From the NCBI GenBank assembly GCA_963703165.1, contig OY969798.1, positions 3,720,001 to 3,784,000 on the forward strand: DNA of 64,000 nt, written 5' to 3'. The number at the start of each line of letters is the position of its first letter. The first letter of the stretch is position 1. Position numbers and translations under genes: made by a program. Positions 52,234 through 60,370 of the stretch are shown here, one piece after another. This DNA comes from JBQTKD01 sp963703165. Lineage in GTDB: Bacteria > Actinomycetota > Actinomycetes > Sporichthyales > Sporichthyaceae. Below the pieces are notes generated by a model that ran no database searches, had not been told where the DNA came from, and was given only the letters and a program-made list of their open reading frames with translations.

Positions 52234-53562
52234 GTGGCCAACGCAAGTCGTCGCCGCCCGCCCAGGACCACCCGTCGCACCTACGTCCTGGACACCAGCG
52301 TTCTGCTCTCCGACCCCCGGGCGATGACCCGGTTCGCTGAGCACGAGGTCGTCATCCCGATCGTTGTCATCACCGAGCTGGAGGCCAAGCGGCACCACCC
52401 CGAGCTGGGCTACTTCGCCCGCTCCGCTCTGCGAATGCTCGACGAACTTCGCATTGAGCACGGGCGTCTGGACTCGCCCCTGCAGATCAACGACGAGGGT
52501 GGCACGCTCATCGTCGAGCTCAACCACACCGAGGTCGACGCGCTCCCGCTGGGCTTCCGACTCGGTGACAACGACACCCGCATCCTGGCCGTGGCGCGCA
52601 ACTTCGCCGCCGAGGGCCGCGAGGTCACGCTGGTGTCCAAGGACCTGCCGATGCGGGTCAAGGCCTCGGCCGTCGGACTGTTCGCGGAGGAGTACCACGC
52701 GGACCTTCCGGTGGAGGCCGGCTGGACCGGCATGACCGAGATGACCGTCGGCGCCGACGTCATCGACGCGCTCTACGAGGGTGAGCCGATCGAACTTGAC
52801 GAGGCATCAGAAATGCCGTGTCACACGGGTCTGGTGCTGCTTTCGGATCGCGGCAGTGCACTCGGGCGCATCATGCCGGACAAGTCGATCCGCCTCATCA
52901 AGGGTGACCGCGACGCCTTCGGACTGCGTGGCCGCAGCGCCGAGCAGCGCATAGCGCTCGACCTGCTGCTCGACCCGGACATTGGCATCGTCTCGATCGG
53001 TGGCCGCGCCGGTACCGGCAAGTCCGCGCTGGCCATGTGCGCCGGCCTGGAGGCCGTGATGGAACGGCGCCAGCACCGCAAGGTCATCGTGTTCCGTCCG
53101 CTGTATGCCGTCGGCGGCCAGGAGCTCGGCTACCTGCCCGGCTCCGAGGCCGAGAAGATGGGACCCTGGGCGCAGGCCGTGTTCGACACCCTCGGTGCCC
53201 TCGTCGCGCCGGAGGTCGTCGAGGAGATCATGGCCCGGGGGATGCTCGAGGTCCTGCCGTTGACGCACATCCGCGGCCGTTCGCTGCACGACGCGTTCGT
53301 GATCGTCGACGAGGCGCAGTCCCTGGAACGCAACGTGCTGCTGACGGTGCTCTCCCGCATCGGTGCCAACTCCCGGGTCGTGCTCACCCACGACGTCGCT
53401 CAGCGCGACAACCTGCGCGTCGGTCGCCACGACGGCGTTGTCGCGGTGGTGGAGACCCTCAAGGGCCACCCCCTGTTCGCCCACGTCACGCTGACCCGCT
53501 CGGAGCGCTCCGCGATCGCCGCGCTCGTGACGGAGATGCTGGAGAACCCCTCCGACAACTGA
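52234..53562 (+). CDS. phoH2: PIN-PhoH protein (PhoH2 type ATPase/RNase)
   Basis: The 442-residue protein joins an N-terminal PIN nuclease domain (YVLDTSVLLSDPRAMTRFAE, acidic residues also in ITELEAKRHH and LGDNDTRILAVA) and a C-terminal PhoH ATPase domain (Walker A GGRAGTGKSALAMCAG, Walker B AFVIVDEAQSLERN, then SRVVLTHDVAQRDN). PhoH2 proteins unwind and cleave RNA in vitro in mycobacteria. GTG 52234 is chosen, with GGAG six bases ahead. The leader before it is strongly structured. A 40-bp hairpin ends the gene. Confidence 0.92.
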   Translation: MANASRRRPPRTTRRTYVLDTSVLLSDPRAMTRFAEHEVVIPIVVITELEAKRHHPELGYFARSALRMLDELRIEHGRLDSPLQINDEGGTLIVELNHTEVDALPLGFRLGDNDTRILAVARNFAAEGREVTLVSKDLPMRVKASAVGLFAEEYHADLPVEAGWTGMTEMTVGADVIDALYEGEPIELDEASEMPCHTGLVLLSDRGSALGRIMPDKSIRLIKGDRDAFGLRGRSAEQRIALDLLLDPDIGIVSIGGRAGTGKSALAMCAGLEAVMERRQHRKVIVFRPLYAVGGQELGYLPGSEAEKMGPWAQAVFDTLGALVAPEVVEEIMARGMLEVLPLTHIRGRSLHDAFVIVDEAQSLERNVLLTVLSRIGANSRVVLTHDVAQRDNLRVGRHDGVVAVVETLKGHPLFAHVTLTRSERSAIAALVTEMLENPSDN

Positions 53563-53584
53563 TTCTCACTCAGAATCCACTGGT

Positions 53585-53624
53585 GTCCGCTCTTCCGAGT
53601 GCTATAGCGCTCGGAAGAGCGGAC
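53585..53624. terminator. Bidirectional terminator between phoH2 and fumarase
   Basis: An 18-bp stem (GTCCGCTCTTCCGAGTGC with its complement, one G-T pair) closes on a TATA loop. It lies between two converging genes, and a T-run (53633-53636) follows on the plus strand. Confidence 0.88.
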
Positions 53625-53635
53625 GCCTTGGGTTT

Positions 53636-55024
53636 TCAGGGGTGGGTCATCGACGTGACGTCAAGAGCCTTGTCCAGATCGGCCTCGGTGATCTTGCCGT
53701 TCTCGACGTGACCGCGCCCGACGACGACCTCGCGAATCGTCTTCCGTTCCTTCACCGACTGCTTCACGATCGAGGCCACCTCCTCGTAGCCGAGGAAGCG
53801 GTTGAGCGGCGTGGCGATCGACGGCGAGGATTCCGCGTACTCGAGGCACCGCTCGACGTCGGCGACGATGCCGTCGACTGTTCGGTGCGCCAACAGCCGG
53901 GAAGCGTTGGCCAGGAGACGGATCGAGCTGAGCAGGTTGCGGGCGATCACCGGCAGTTGCACGTTAAGTTCGAAGTTGCCCGACGCCCCGGCGAAGGTGA
54001 TCGCCGCGTCGTTGCCGATGACCTGCGCGCAGACCATCGACACCGCTTCCGGCACGACGGGGTTCACCTTGCCGGGCATGATCGAGGAGCCAGGCTGCAG
54101 GTCGGGCAGGAAGATCTCGCCGAGGCCGGCGCGGGGGCCGGAGCCCATCCAGCGCAGGTCGGTGCAAATCTTGTAGAGGCTCACGGCGATCGTGCGCAAC
54201 TGACCCGAGAGTTCGACGAGTGCGTCCCGCGCGCCCTGGGCCTCGAAGTGGTCCCGCGCCTCGGTCAACGGCAGGCCGGTGGCTGCGGCCAACTCGTCGA
54301 TGACGGCGGCGGAGAAGCCCGGGGGAGTGTTGATGCCGGTGCCGACGGCCGTGCCGCCCAGCGGCAGTTCCGCGACCCGCGGCAGGCTCGCCTCCAGACG
54401 CTCGATGCCGTACCGGACCTGTGCCGCGTATCCGCCGAACTCCTGGCCCAACGTCACCGGCGTCGCGTCCATCAGGTGCGTGCGTCCGGACTTCACGACG
54501 TCCTTGAACTCGGCTGCCTTGGCGCCGAGGGACGTCGCCAGCTCGTCGAGACCAGGGACGAGGTCCCGCACGACGGCCTCGGTGGCCGCGACGTGGATCG
54601 ACGACGGGAACACGTCGTTGGAGGACTGCGAGCAGTTCACGTGGTCGTTGGGGTGCACCGGGCGGCCGAGCCGCTCGGTCGCGAGGGTCGCGATGACCTC
54701 GTTGGTGTTCATGTTCGACGAGGTCCCCGAGCCGGTCTGGAAAACGTCGACGGGGAACTCGGTGTCCCACTTCCCATGAGCGACCTCCTCGGCGGCTGAC
54801 GCGACGGCGACGGCGATGTCGCCGTCGAGCACCCCGAGCTTCGCGTTCACCCGCGCCGCGGCAGCCTTGATCAACGCCAGCGCCCGGATGTGCGCGGCTT
54901 CCAACGTCTCCCCGCTCACCGGGAAGTTCTCCACCGCCCGCTGCGTCTGCGCCGCCCACTTCGCCGCCGCCGGCACCTGTACGTCACCCATCGAGTCGTG
55001 CTCGACCCGGAATTCCTCAGCCAT
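53636..55024 (-). CDS. fumC: Class II fumarate hydratase
   Basis: The 462-residue enzyme interconverts fumarate and malate in the TCA cycle. The active-site signature is GSSIMPGKVNPVVPEA (near residue 318), with TGSGTSSNMNTNEVIA, VNCSQSSNDVFPSSIHVA and SGRTHLMDATPVTLGQEF as the other conserved loops. The length and order of the loops are those of class II, tetrameric, iron-free enzymes. ATG 55024 is chosen over the upstream in-frame ATG. Its promoter region contains palindromic repeat array 2. Confidence 0.94.
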   Translation of the reverse strand: MAEEFRVEHDSMGDVQVPAAAKWAAQTQRAVENFPVSGETLEAAHIRALALIKAAAARVNAKLGVLDGDIAVAVASAAEEVAHGKWDTEFPVDVFQTGSGTSSNMNTNEVIATLATERLGRPVHPNDHVNCSQSSNDVFPSSIHVAATEAVVRDLVPGLDELATSLGAKAAEFKDVVKSGRTHLMDATPVTLGQEFGGYAAQVRYGIERLEASLPRVAELPLGGTAVGTGINTPPGFSAAVIDELAAATGLPLTEARDHFEAQGARDALVELSGQLRTIAVSLYKICTDLRWMGSGPRAGLGEIFLPDLQPGSSIMPGKVNPVVPEAVSMVCAQVIGNDAAITFAGASGNFELNVQLPVIARNLLSSIRLLANASRLLAHRTVDGIVADVERCLEYAESSPSIATPLNRFLGYEEVASIVKQSVKERKTIREVVVGRGHVENGKITEADLDKALDVTSMTHP

Positions 55025-55083
55025 GCCTACATCCTTCCCGCCCCGCACAACTCTGGTACTTAGGCTCACCTAACCAGACCCGT

Positions 55084-55202
55084 TGCGTCCGACATAGCGG
55101 AGCCCACCGGACGCTGAACGTCGGACGCAACGCGCTGCAGGACCGCCGGAATCCCCTGCGTCCGACGTTCCGGAGTGCCCCGGACGCTACGTGTCGGACG
55201 CA
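55084..55202. repeat. Palindromic repeat array 2, two 46-bp units
   Basis: Units at 55084-55129 and 55157-55202 begin TGCGTCCGAC and end TCGGACGCA; period 73 bp. They lie between the divergent fumarase and DUF559 genes. The internal parts have diverged (AGCGGAGCCCACCGGACGC and TCCGGAGTGCCCCGGACGC). Confidence 0.88.
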
Positions 55203-55302
55203 CCGCCCCCGGAGTTGTCCACAGCGGGGGAGAGGGCCAGTTATCCACAGATTTGGAATTGACCGGTGCAATTGCCGGGGCCGATCGGCAGGCTCCCCGA
55301 CC

Positions 55303-56259
55303 ATGGAACTTCACATTCCGCGCTCCGTGCAGCGAGCCGAGCGGATCAAGGTCGTCGAACGCGCGTCTCGGAATCAACACGGGGTGATGAGTAGGCGTCA
55401 GCTCTATGCAGTCGGGTGCGAACGCTGGCACATCGAGGCAGAGGTGCGCGGTGGCCGGTGGCGCTTGCTGGGTCGGCAGACCGTGCGCGTCGCCCTTGGC
55501 GACCCGATCCGGCAGGGCTGGTGGCACGCGGTGCTGGAGGTCGCGCCGTCGGCTGTTCTCGACGGCGTCTCTGCGCTGATCGCGGAGGGCATGAGCGGGG
55601 TGACGCAGGACGCCGTCCACGTGGCGGTCCCGAAGTCCTCCCATCCGAGGCGATGTCGCGGAGTGGTCGTTCATGAGACCCGCCGCTACGAAGAGGCGAG
55701 TGTTCTGCGCGACGGGATCCCGCGCATGCGTCCGGCGACGGCCGCGGTCCACGCGGCACTCTGGGCCAAGACCGAGCGGCAGGCCGCCTTCTTCGTCCTC
55801 GCCGCCGGCCAACAGCGGCTGTTCACTGCTGCCGAGCTTGCCGTCGAGGTCGAGAAGATTCGACGTGCGCCACGCCGGCGCGGCCTGCGCGAGCTCGCTT
55901 CCGCCTTCATGGGCGGGGTCGAGACGTTGGGCGAGCGCGAATTCGCGAAGCTCTGTGCGAAGCGTGGCTTTCCGACCCCGATCCGCCAGATGCGGCACGA
56001 CGCGGCAACTGGCCGGGTCTATCTCGACGTCGTCTGGATGGAGTACCGAGTCGTCGTGGAGATCGATGGCGTCCACCACCTCGGCCCAGGTGCCTGGCTG
56101 AGCGACGCGCTGAAGCAGAACGCGATGAGCATCGAAGGCCACACCGTTCTCCGCGTGCCCAACCTTGCGCTGACCCTCGACCCGGAGCCCTTCCTCGACC
56201 AGATCGAGGAGGCGTTGCGCAGGGGAGGCTGGCCCGGCCCGAGCCGCCGCTCCGCCTGA
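55303..56259 (+). CDS. DUF559 endonuclease-like protein with AbiEi-type N-terminus
   Basis: The 318-residue protein has an N-terminal winged HTH (ASRNQHGVMSRRQLYAVGCE, as in AbiEi-like antitoxin domains) and a C-terminal DUF559 domain with a PD-(D/E)xK-like core: GRVYLDVVWMEYRVVVEIDG, then an HHLGPGAWLSDALKQNAMS helix and LRVPNLALTLDPEPFLDQIE. Nuclease activity is plausible but unproven, and no methylase or toxin partner lies beside it. Repeat array 2 is upstream and array 3 starts 4 bp after its stop. This bracketed position differs from the conserved core genes around it and suggests acquisition. Confidence 0.75.
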   Translation: MELHIPRSVQRAERIKVVERASRNQHGVMSRRQLYAVGCERWHIEAEVRGGRWRLLGRQTVRVALGDPIRQGWWHAVLEVAPSAVLDGVSALIAEGMSGVTQDAVHVAVPKSSHPRRCRGVVVHETRRYEEASVLRDGIPRMRPATAAVHAALWAKTERQAAFFVLAAGQQRLFTAAELAVEVEKIRRAPRRRGLRELASAFMGGVETLGEREFAKLCAKRGFPTPIRQMRHDAATGRVYLDVVWMEYRVVVEIDGVHHLGPGAWLSDALKQNAMSIEGHTVLRVPNLALTLDPEPFLDQIEEALRRGGWPGPSRRSA

Positions 56260-56263
56260 TCGA

Positions 56264-56382
56264 TGCGTCCGACGTTGCGGAGCCCACCGGACGCCAGATG
56301 TCGGACGCACCGCGTGTCCGTGGCGGCGAGACCCGTTGTGTCCGACGTTGCGGGGCCCACCGGACGCTAAGTATCGGACGCA
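56264..56382. repeat. Palindromic repeat array 3, two 46-bp units
   Basis: Units at 56264-56309 and 56337-56382, period 73 bp. The first begins TGCGTCCGACGT, the second TGTGTCCGACGT; both end TCGGACGCA. The 27-bp spacer is CCGCGTGTCCGTGGCGGCGA plus GACCCGT. The array lies between the converging ends of the DUF559 and GNAT genes, and the GNAT stop codon (56367-56369) is inside the second unit. Confidence 0.9.
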
Positions 56383-57059
56383 ACGGATGGTGGGCGGCGC
56401 TGGAAGAGCTGCACGGAGCCCGCCGGCACGAACCCGGCGGCGAGGAGGCAGCGCAGACTGGCGGCGTTGCCTGGGGCGCAGGTGGCCACGACCGGTTTGC
56501 CCTGTGGAATCCGCCCGAGCGTCGCGGCGATCATTCGTCGGCCGACGTCGGAACCGCGCGCCCCCGACTCCACCTCGAAGCTCAGCTCGACGAGTCCCCC
56601 GATGCCGCGGGCCACCACGACCAATGAGGTGCCTTCGGCGAGGCCGAAGACGCGGAGGTCGTCACGGAGGCGACGAGCGAAGGCGACCCGGGGATGCTCG
56701 GCCAGGTCCGCCCGCTCGACGAGGCCTGCGCCGCGAGGACCCGTTCCGGATGCCATCAGCAGCACGTCGAGGCTGTCGATCCAACTGCCGGGGCCGGCGA
56801 GGCTCGCTATCACTCGGGGGTGATGCGCGCCGCCGAATCCGTCGACTCCGAGGTCCGTCAGCGCCGTGTCGTTGACGTCGTCGGCAACCGCGAGCACGGC
56901 ATGTCCGGTGAACGCGACGATCGCCTCGACCCCGGCTCGCCATGGCGGCACCCGGCTCCATCCACCGTCGGGATCGGGGAAACGGCCGGCGAGCACGTCG
57001 GTGAGTAGTAAGCCGAGCGGATGCGGCCCCACTGGCGAATCCTGCGGAGCGCTGTGCAC
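56367..57059 (-). CDS. GNAT-fold acetyltransferase-like protein
   Basis: From GTG 57059 the 230-residue protein has an N-terminal part of unknown fold and a C-terminal GNAT domain: LVELSFEVESGARGSDVGRR (acetyl-CoA loop region) and ATCAPGNAASLRCLLAAGFV (the conserved helix after the binding strand). It probably acetylates an amine, substrate unknown. TACCGT seven bases before the GTG suggests a leaderless start. The last residues (SVASDT) and the stop codon are encoded by repeat unit DNA, so the natural C-terminus may have been altered by the repeat. Confidence 0.65.
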   Translation of the reverse strand: MHSAPQDSPVGPHPLGLLLTDVLAGRFPDPDGGWSRVPPWRAGVEAIVAFTGHAVLAVADDVNDTALTDLGVDGFGGAHHPRVIASLAGPGSWIDSLDVLLMASGTGPRGAGLVERADLAEHPRVAFARRLRDDLRVFGLAEGTSLVVVARGIGGLVELSFEVESGARGSDVGRRMIAATLGRIPQGKPVVATCAPGNAASLRCLLAAGFVPAGSVQLFQRRPPSVASDT

Positions 57060-57066
57060 GCCACCG

Positions 57067-57072
57067 ACGGTA
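57067..57072 (-). promoter_or_regulatory. -10 element TACCGT before GTG 57059
   Basis: On the minus strand TACCGT ends seven bases before the GNAT start codon, with no Shine-Dalgarno sequence. Confidence 0.45.
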
Positions 57073-57086
57073 GCCGCAAGCACCGA

Positions 57087-57204
57087 TGCGTCCGACGTTG
57101 CGGAGCTCACCGGACGCCAGACGTCGGACGCATCGCGTGTCCGTGGCGGCGAGTTCCGTGCGTCCGACGTTGCGGGGCCCACCGGACGCCAGATGTCGGA
57201 CGCA
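57087..57204. repeat. Palindromic repeat array 4, two 46-bp units
   Basis: Units at 57087-57132 and 57159-57204, period 72 bp. Both begin TGCGTCCGACGT; the first ends ACGTCGGACGCA, the second ATGTCGGACGCA. The spacer TCGCGTGTCCGTGGCGGCGA is close to that of array 3. The array lies between the GNAT start and the PEPCK terminator. Confidence 0.9.
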
Positions 57205-57215
57205 TCGAAAACACC

Positions 57216-57251
57216 GAGGCGCCCGGCTCCACAACGGGAACCGGGCGCCTC
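57216..57251 (-). terminator. Intrinsic terminator of the PEPCK gene
   Basis: GAGGCGCCCGG (57216-57226) pairs with CCGGGCGCCTC (57241-57251). On the minus strand the stem is followed within four bases by TTTT, and it lies 16 bp after the PEPCK stop. Confidence 0.85.
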
Positions 57252-57267
57252 GTGAAGCGGTGGTGAG

Positions 57268-59103
57268 TTACTCCGCAGCGGCTTCCAGGGCGGCGGCCAC
57301 GCGGCGGTGGGCCTCCCAGATCTCCTCGGGCAGGCCGGGGAACTGCTCCAGGTGGGTCTGGCGGAAGCCCATCTCCTGACGCCAACGGTTGATGTCGATG
57401 GAGAGGACCTTCTCCAGGTCGCCAGGCTGCAGGTCGACGTTGGACGTGTCGAGCTCGTCGGCGGTCGGGATGATGCCGACGGGGGTCTGGCGACCCTTCA
57501 CCTCGCCGTTGCGCAGCGCGATCAGCCACAGCAGCGGACGGAGGTTGTCGCGGTACCCGGGCCACAGGAAGTGACCGTCGGCGCCGCGCTGGAACCAGTT
57601 CACGTGCGCGAAGATCGGCTTGTCCTTCGCGGCCCCGACGATCTTCAGCCAGTGCGCGGCGTAGTCCGCCTCGGGGTAGGACATGAACGGACGCATCGAC
57701 ATCGGGTCGTAGCGCAGCTGACCCTCGACGCCCTCGGCGGCGAACGTGGCCTCGGCGCCGAGCGTGAGCCCGTCGTAGACACCCTCGGCCACGTCGTGGA
57801 TGGCGCGGATCAGGGGCTCACGGTCGCGGGTGCGACCGCCGAAGATGATGGCGTCGATCGGGACACCCTTGGGGTCCTCGAAGTCCGCCGCGATGTTGGG
57901 GACCTTCGACAGGGTCGTGGTGAACCGGCTGTTCGGGTGCGCCCACGGCTCGTTGTCGTCCTCGCGGTCCGCGATCGCGACGCCCTTCCAGTCCACCCAG
58001 CCCTTGATGTCCGCAGGCGGCTTCGGGGTGCGCCCCTCCCACCAGACCTCCTGGGTCTCAGCGTTGTAGGCGACGTTGGTGAAGATGACCCCGGTGCCCT
58101 CGTCGATGGAACCGAGCGCCGTCGGGTTCGTGGACTCGTTGGTGTCCTTGGCGACGCCGAACACCCCGAACTCCGGGTTGATCGCGTAGAGCTTGCCGTC
58201 GGTCTTGTCGACCCACAGCCACGCGATGTCGTCGCCGTAGAACTCGACGTGGTACCGGTCGCCGAGGTCGTCCGGCGCCAGCATCATGGCGAGGTTCGTC
58301 TTGCCCGAGGCCGACGGGAAGCCACCGCAGATGTGGTACTTGCGGCCGGTCTGCTTGTCGGTGATGCCGATCAGCATGAACTGCTCGGAGAGGAACTCAC
58401 CCGAGGCCCAGCCGTCGTAGGACGCTTGACGCAGGCCGTGCGCGATCTTGCCGAGCAGCGCGTTGCCGCCGTAGGACGACCCGAAGTGCAGGATCGTGCG
58501 CTCGTCGGCGACGGTCACGAAGTACCGCTGGTCCGCCGGCGTGCCCTGGCCGAGGTTCTCCAGGTCACCGGTGACGTGCACGGCGCGCACGAAGCTGTTC
58601 GGGTCCGCGAGGGCGTCGATGTACTCGGCGCCGACGCGGGCCATGCGGATCATGTGCAGGACCACAGGGCGACAGTCGGTCAGCTCGACGCCGGCCGCGA
58701 AGCGCTCCAGCGGGGAACCGGGCTGCGACATCAGGTACGGGATGACGTACATGGTCTTGCCCGCCGAGGCGCCGGCCATCCGCTCGCGCTGGATGGCGGT
58801 CATCTCCGACGAGGAACGCCAGTTGTTGTACGTGCCCTTGTCGCTCTCCGCCGCGGTAGCGACGACGGTGCGCTCCTCAGAGCGCGCCGTGTCCTTGTAA
58901 TAGGACCGTGAGTAGTAGCGGCCCGAACCGGCGGGCAGCAACTCGCCCGCGGCTAATGCCTCCGCGACGAGCCGGTCGTCGTCGGCGGCGGAGACCACCT
59001 CGACGCGAGCGGCGCCGGTGTGCTCCGCCCATTCCTTCACGTACTCGCGGACGTGCGGGTTCTTCAGGCCTGCCGCATCGAGCGCCGCGTCGACATCTGC
59101 CAC
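57268..59103 (-). CDS. pckG: Phosphoenolpyruvate carboxykinase (GTP)
   Basis: The 611-residue enzyme converts oxaloacetate and GTP to PEP, the gluconeogenic exit from the TCA cycle. Visible motifs include GGFPSASGKTNLAMM (kinase-1 loop, near residue 266), YGDDIAWLWVDKTDG, RFTTTLSKVPNIA and IIFGGRTRDREPLI. In most GTP-type enzymes the kinase-1 loop reads PSACGKT with a hyper-reactive Cys; here that position is Ser (TCG, residue 266). The start is GTG 59103, with GAGAGGG upstream; a longer frame from 59271 is rejected. The terminator at 57216 ends the gene. Confidence 0.93.
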   Translation of the reverse strand: MADVDAALDAAGLKNPHVREYVKEWAEHTGAARVEVVSAADDDRLVAEALAAGELLPAGSGRYYSRSYYKDTARSEERTVVATAAESDKGTYNNWRSSSEMTAIQRERMAGASAGKTMYVIPYLMSQPGSPLERFAAGVELTDCRPVVLHMIRMARVGAEYIDALADPNSFVRAVHVTGDLENLGQGTPADQRYFVTVADERTILHFGSSYGGNALLGKIAHGLRQASYDGWASGEFLSEQFMLIGITDKQTGRKYHICGGFPSASGKTNLAMMLAPDDLGDRYHVEFYGDDIAWLWVDKTDGKLYAINPEFGVFGVAKDTNESTNPTALGSIDEGTGVIFTNVAYNAETQEVWWEGRTPKPPADIKGWVDWKGVAIADREDDNEPWAHPNSRFTTTLSKVPNIAADFEDPKGVPIDAIIFGGRTRDREPLIRAIHDVAEGVYDGLTLGAEATFAAEGVEGQLRYDPMSMRPFMSYPEADYAAHWLKIVGAAKDKPIFAHVNWFQRGADGHFLWPGYRDNLRPLLWLIALRNGEVKGRQTPVGIIPTADELDTSNVDLQPGDLEKVLSIDINRWRQEMGFRQTHLEQFPGLPEEIWEAHRRVAAALEAAAE

Positions 59104-59337
59104 CGTGATTTCAGCCCTCTCGGATGTACTTCGCGAATGCCTCACCGCCCGTGCAGGAGCACGCGGCGGCGGGAGGAGGTTCGGTTGGAGGTCAGGCTCG
59201 ACGTGGCCGGTGTCTCGGCCTTGCGTCCTGAGCGTCCAGCAGCGGCGGTTACGCGCTGGTACCCGCGGCATCCTACCCGGTCAGGGGGTGCGCTCCGGAC
59301 GTGACGTCGGACGGACCCGAAACCGGAGCGATCGAAG

Positions 59338-60243
59338 TCAACGGCGCCGCGGACGCGAGCGTTCCCGGCGGGGAGCGGGCAGAAATCCGGCGAGAACCGG
59401 CCGGGGAAGGGCCGCCACCAGCGGTTCGAGGCAGCCCGCGACCTCGGCGGCGGCGGGCCGGGCATTCGGGTCCGGGTCCAGTGTCGCCTCGATCACCTGC
59501 GCCAGCGGACTCGGCACGCTACGCGGGAGGGGCCCCGGACGCCGGACGAGCTGCGGCCACTGCTCGCCCGGGCCGGCGCCCATCTGCCCGCCCGGAAACG
59601 CCGGTCGGCCGGACAGCGCCTCGTACAGCGTCGCGCCGAGACCCCACACGTCAGCGGCAGGGCCCGCCGGGTCGGACACACCGGGCAGGCACTGTTCGGG
59701 CGCCATATAGGCGTCGGTACCGATGGCGTCGACGAGTGCGGACGCTGCGCTGTGACTGCGCGCGAGCGACAGGTCGATCAGGCGCGGCGGGGCGCCCATC
59801 ACGATGTTCGCCGGCTTCACATCGAGGTGCACCACGTCGCTGGCCGCCAGATAGTGGAGCACCGAGCACAGTTCCAGGCCCAGCGGCAACGCCTGCTCCA
59901 AGGGCAACGCACCGTGGCGGCGCAGCAACGTCGACAGTCGCGGACCCTCGAGGTACTCCAGAACGACGTGCGGTCGCGGTCCGTCCAGGACGGCGCTGAA
60001 GCCCCGGACGAGCGACGGGTGACCGAGGCGGCGCGCCAGGTCCGCCTCGCGGGCCAGGGCCCGCAGGGCGCGGTCGGAGGACACCATCGAAGGGCGGAGC
60101 ACCTTGACCACGACCGGGGCGAACAACGTCTCGTCCCAGGCCAGGTAGGCCTCGAAGCGGACGCCGCCGCCGAGTCGGCGCACCGCGGTCCGTCCAGGGT
60201 GAATCGTCGACCCCGCTGTGAAGTCCCAGCCGTCGCTGCTCAC
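59338..60243 (-). CDS. Serine/threonine protein kinase, short soluble form
   Basis: The 301-residue kinase domain has a Gly-rich loop (VRRLGGGVRFEAYLAW), the ATP-binding Lys in PVVVKVL, a catalytic loop VVHLDVKPANIVMG (HLD instead of HRD) and a metal-binding loop LIDLSLARS (DLS in place of DFG), followed by DAYMAPEQC. The Lys, the catalytic-loop Asp and the metal Asp are all present, so activity is possible. No transmembrane or PASTA part is present. It starts at GTG 60243. It is divergent from the coiled-coil/sensor operon, across a 127-bp gap with the response-regulator-type element. Confidence 0.85.
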   Translation of the reverse strand: MSSDGWDFTAGSTIHPGRTAVRRLGGGVRFEAYLAWDETLFAPVVVKVLRPSMVSSDRALRALAREADLARRLGHPSLVRGFSAVLDGPRPHVVLEYLEGPRLSTLLRRHGALPLEQALPLGLELCSVLHYLAASDVVHLDVKPANIVMGAPPRLIDLSLARSHSAASALVDAIGTDAYMAPEQCLPGVSDPAGPAADVWGLGATLYEALSGRPAFPGGQMGAGPGEQWPQLVRRPGPLPRSVPSPLAQVIEATLDPDPNARPAAAEVAGCLEPLVAALPRPVLAGFLPAPRRERSRPRRR

Positions 60244-60309
60244 GTCCTACCCCCATTTGATCGGCGTCTTCGAGGGTCGCAGGCCTGCATGGGGGCGGAA
60301 TGAGGTGCA

Positions 60310-60336
60310 GATGAGATCGTTCTCATCCAAGGCTCA
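60310..60336 (-). promoter_or_regulatory. 27-bp TGAGC-GATGAG-CTCATC element, copy 1
   Basis: On the minus strand the element reads TGAGC, five bases, GATGAG, six bases, CTCATC, with TGAG repeated at an 11-bp interval. It lies 35 bp before the ATG of the coiled-coil/HK/RR operon. A second copy with the same layout is at 63678. It is a candidate site for the OmpR-type regulator at 62375. Confidence 0.65.
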
Positions 60337-60370
60337 TCCCCCTCTCTTCGACGACCGAGAGCATCGGAGT

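Noticed and set aside
55303..56259. Restriction-modification or toxin-antitoxin system around the DUF559 gene
   Set aside because: No methyltransferase, specificity subunit or AbiEii-like toxin gene is adjacent.
34383..57204. Small frames encoding repeated peptides like MRPTSGVRWAPQRRTH across the palindromic repeats
   Set aside because: They are translations of the 46-bp repeat DNA and occur at every array; no independent evidence supports a gene.
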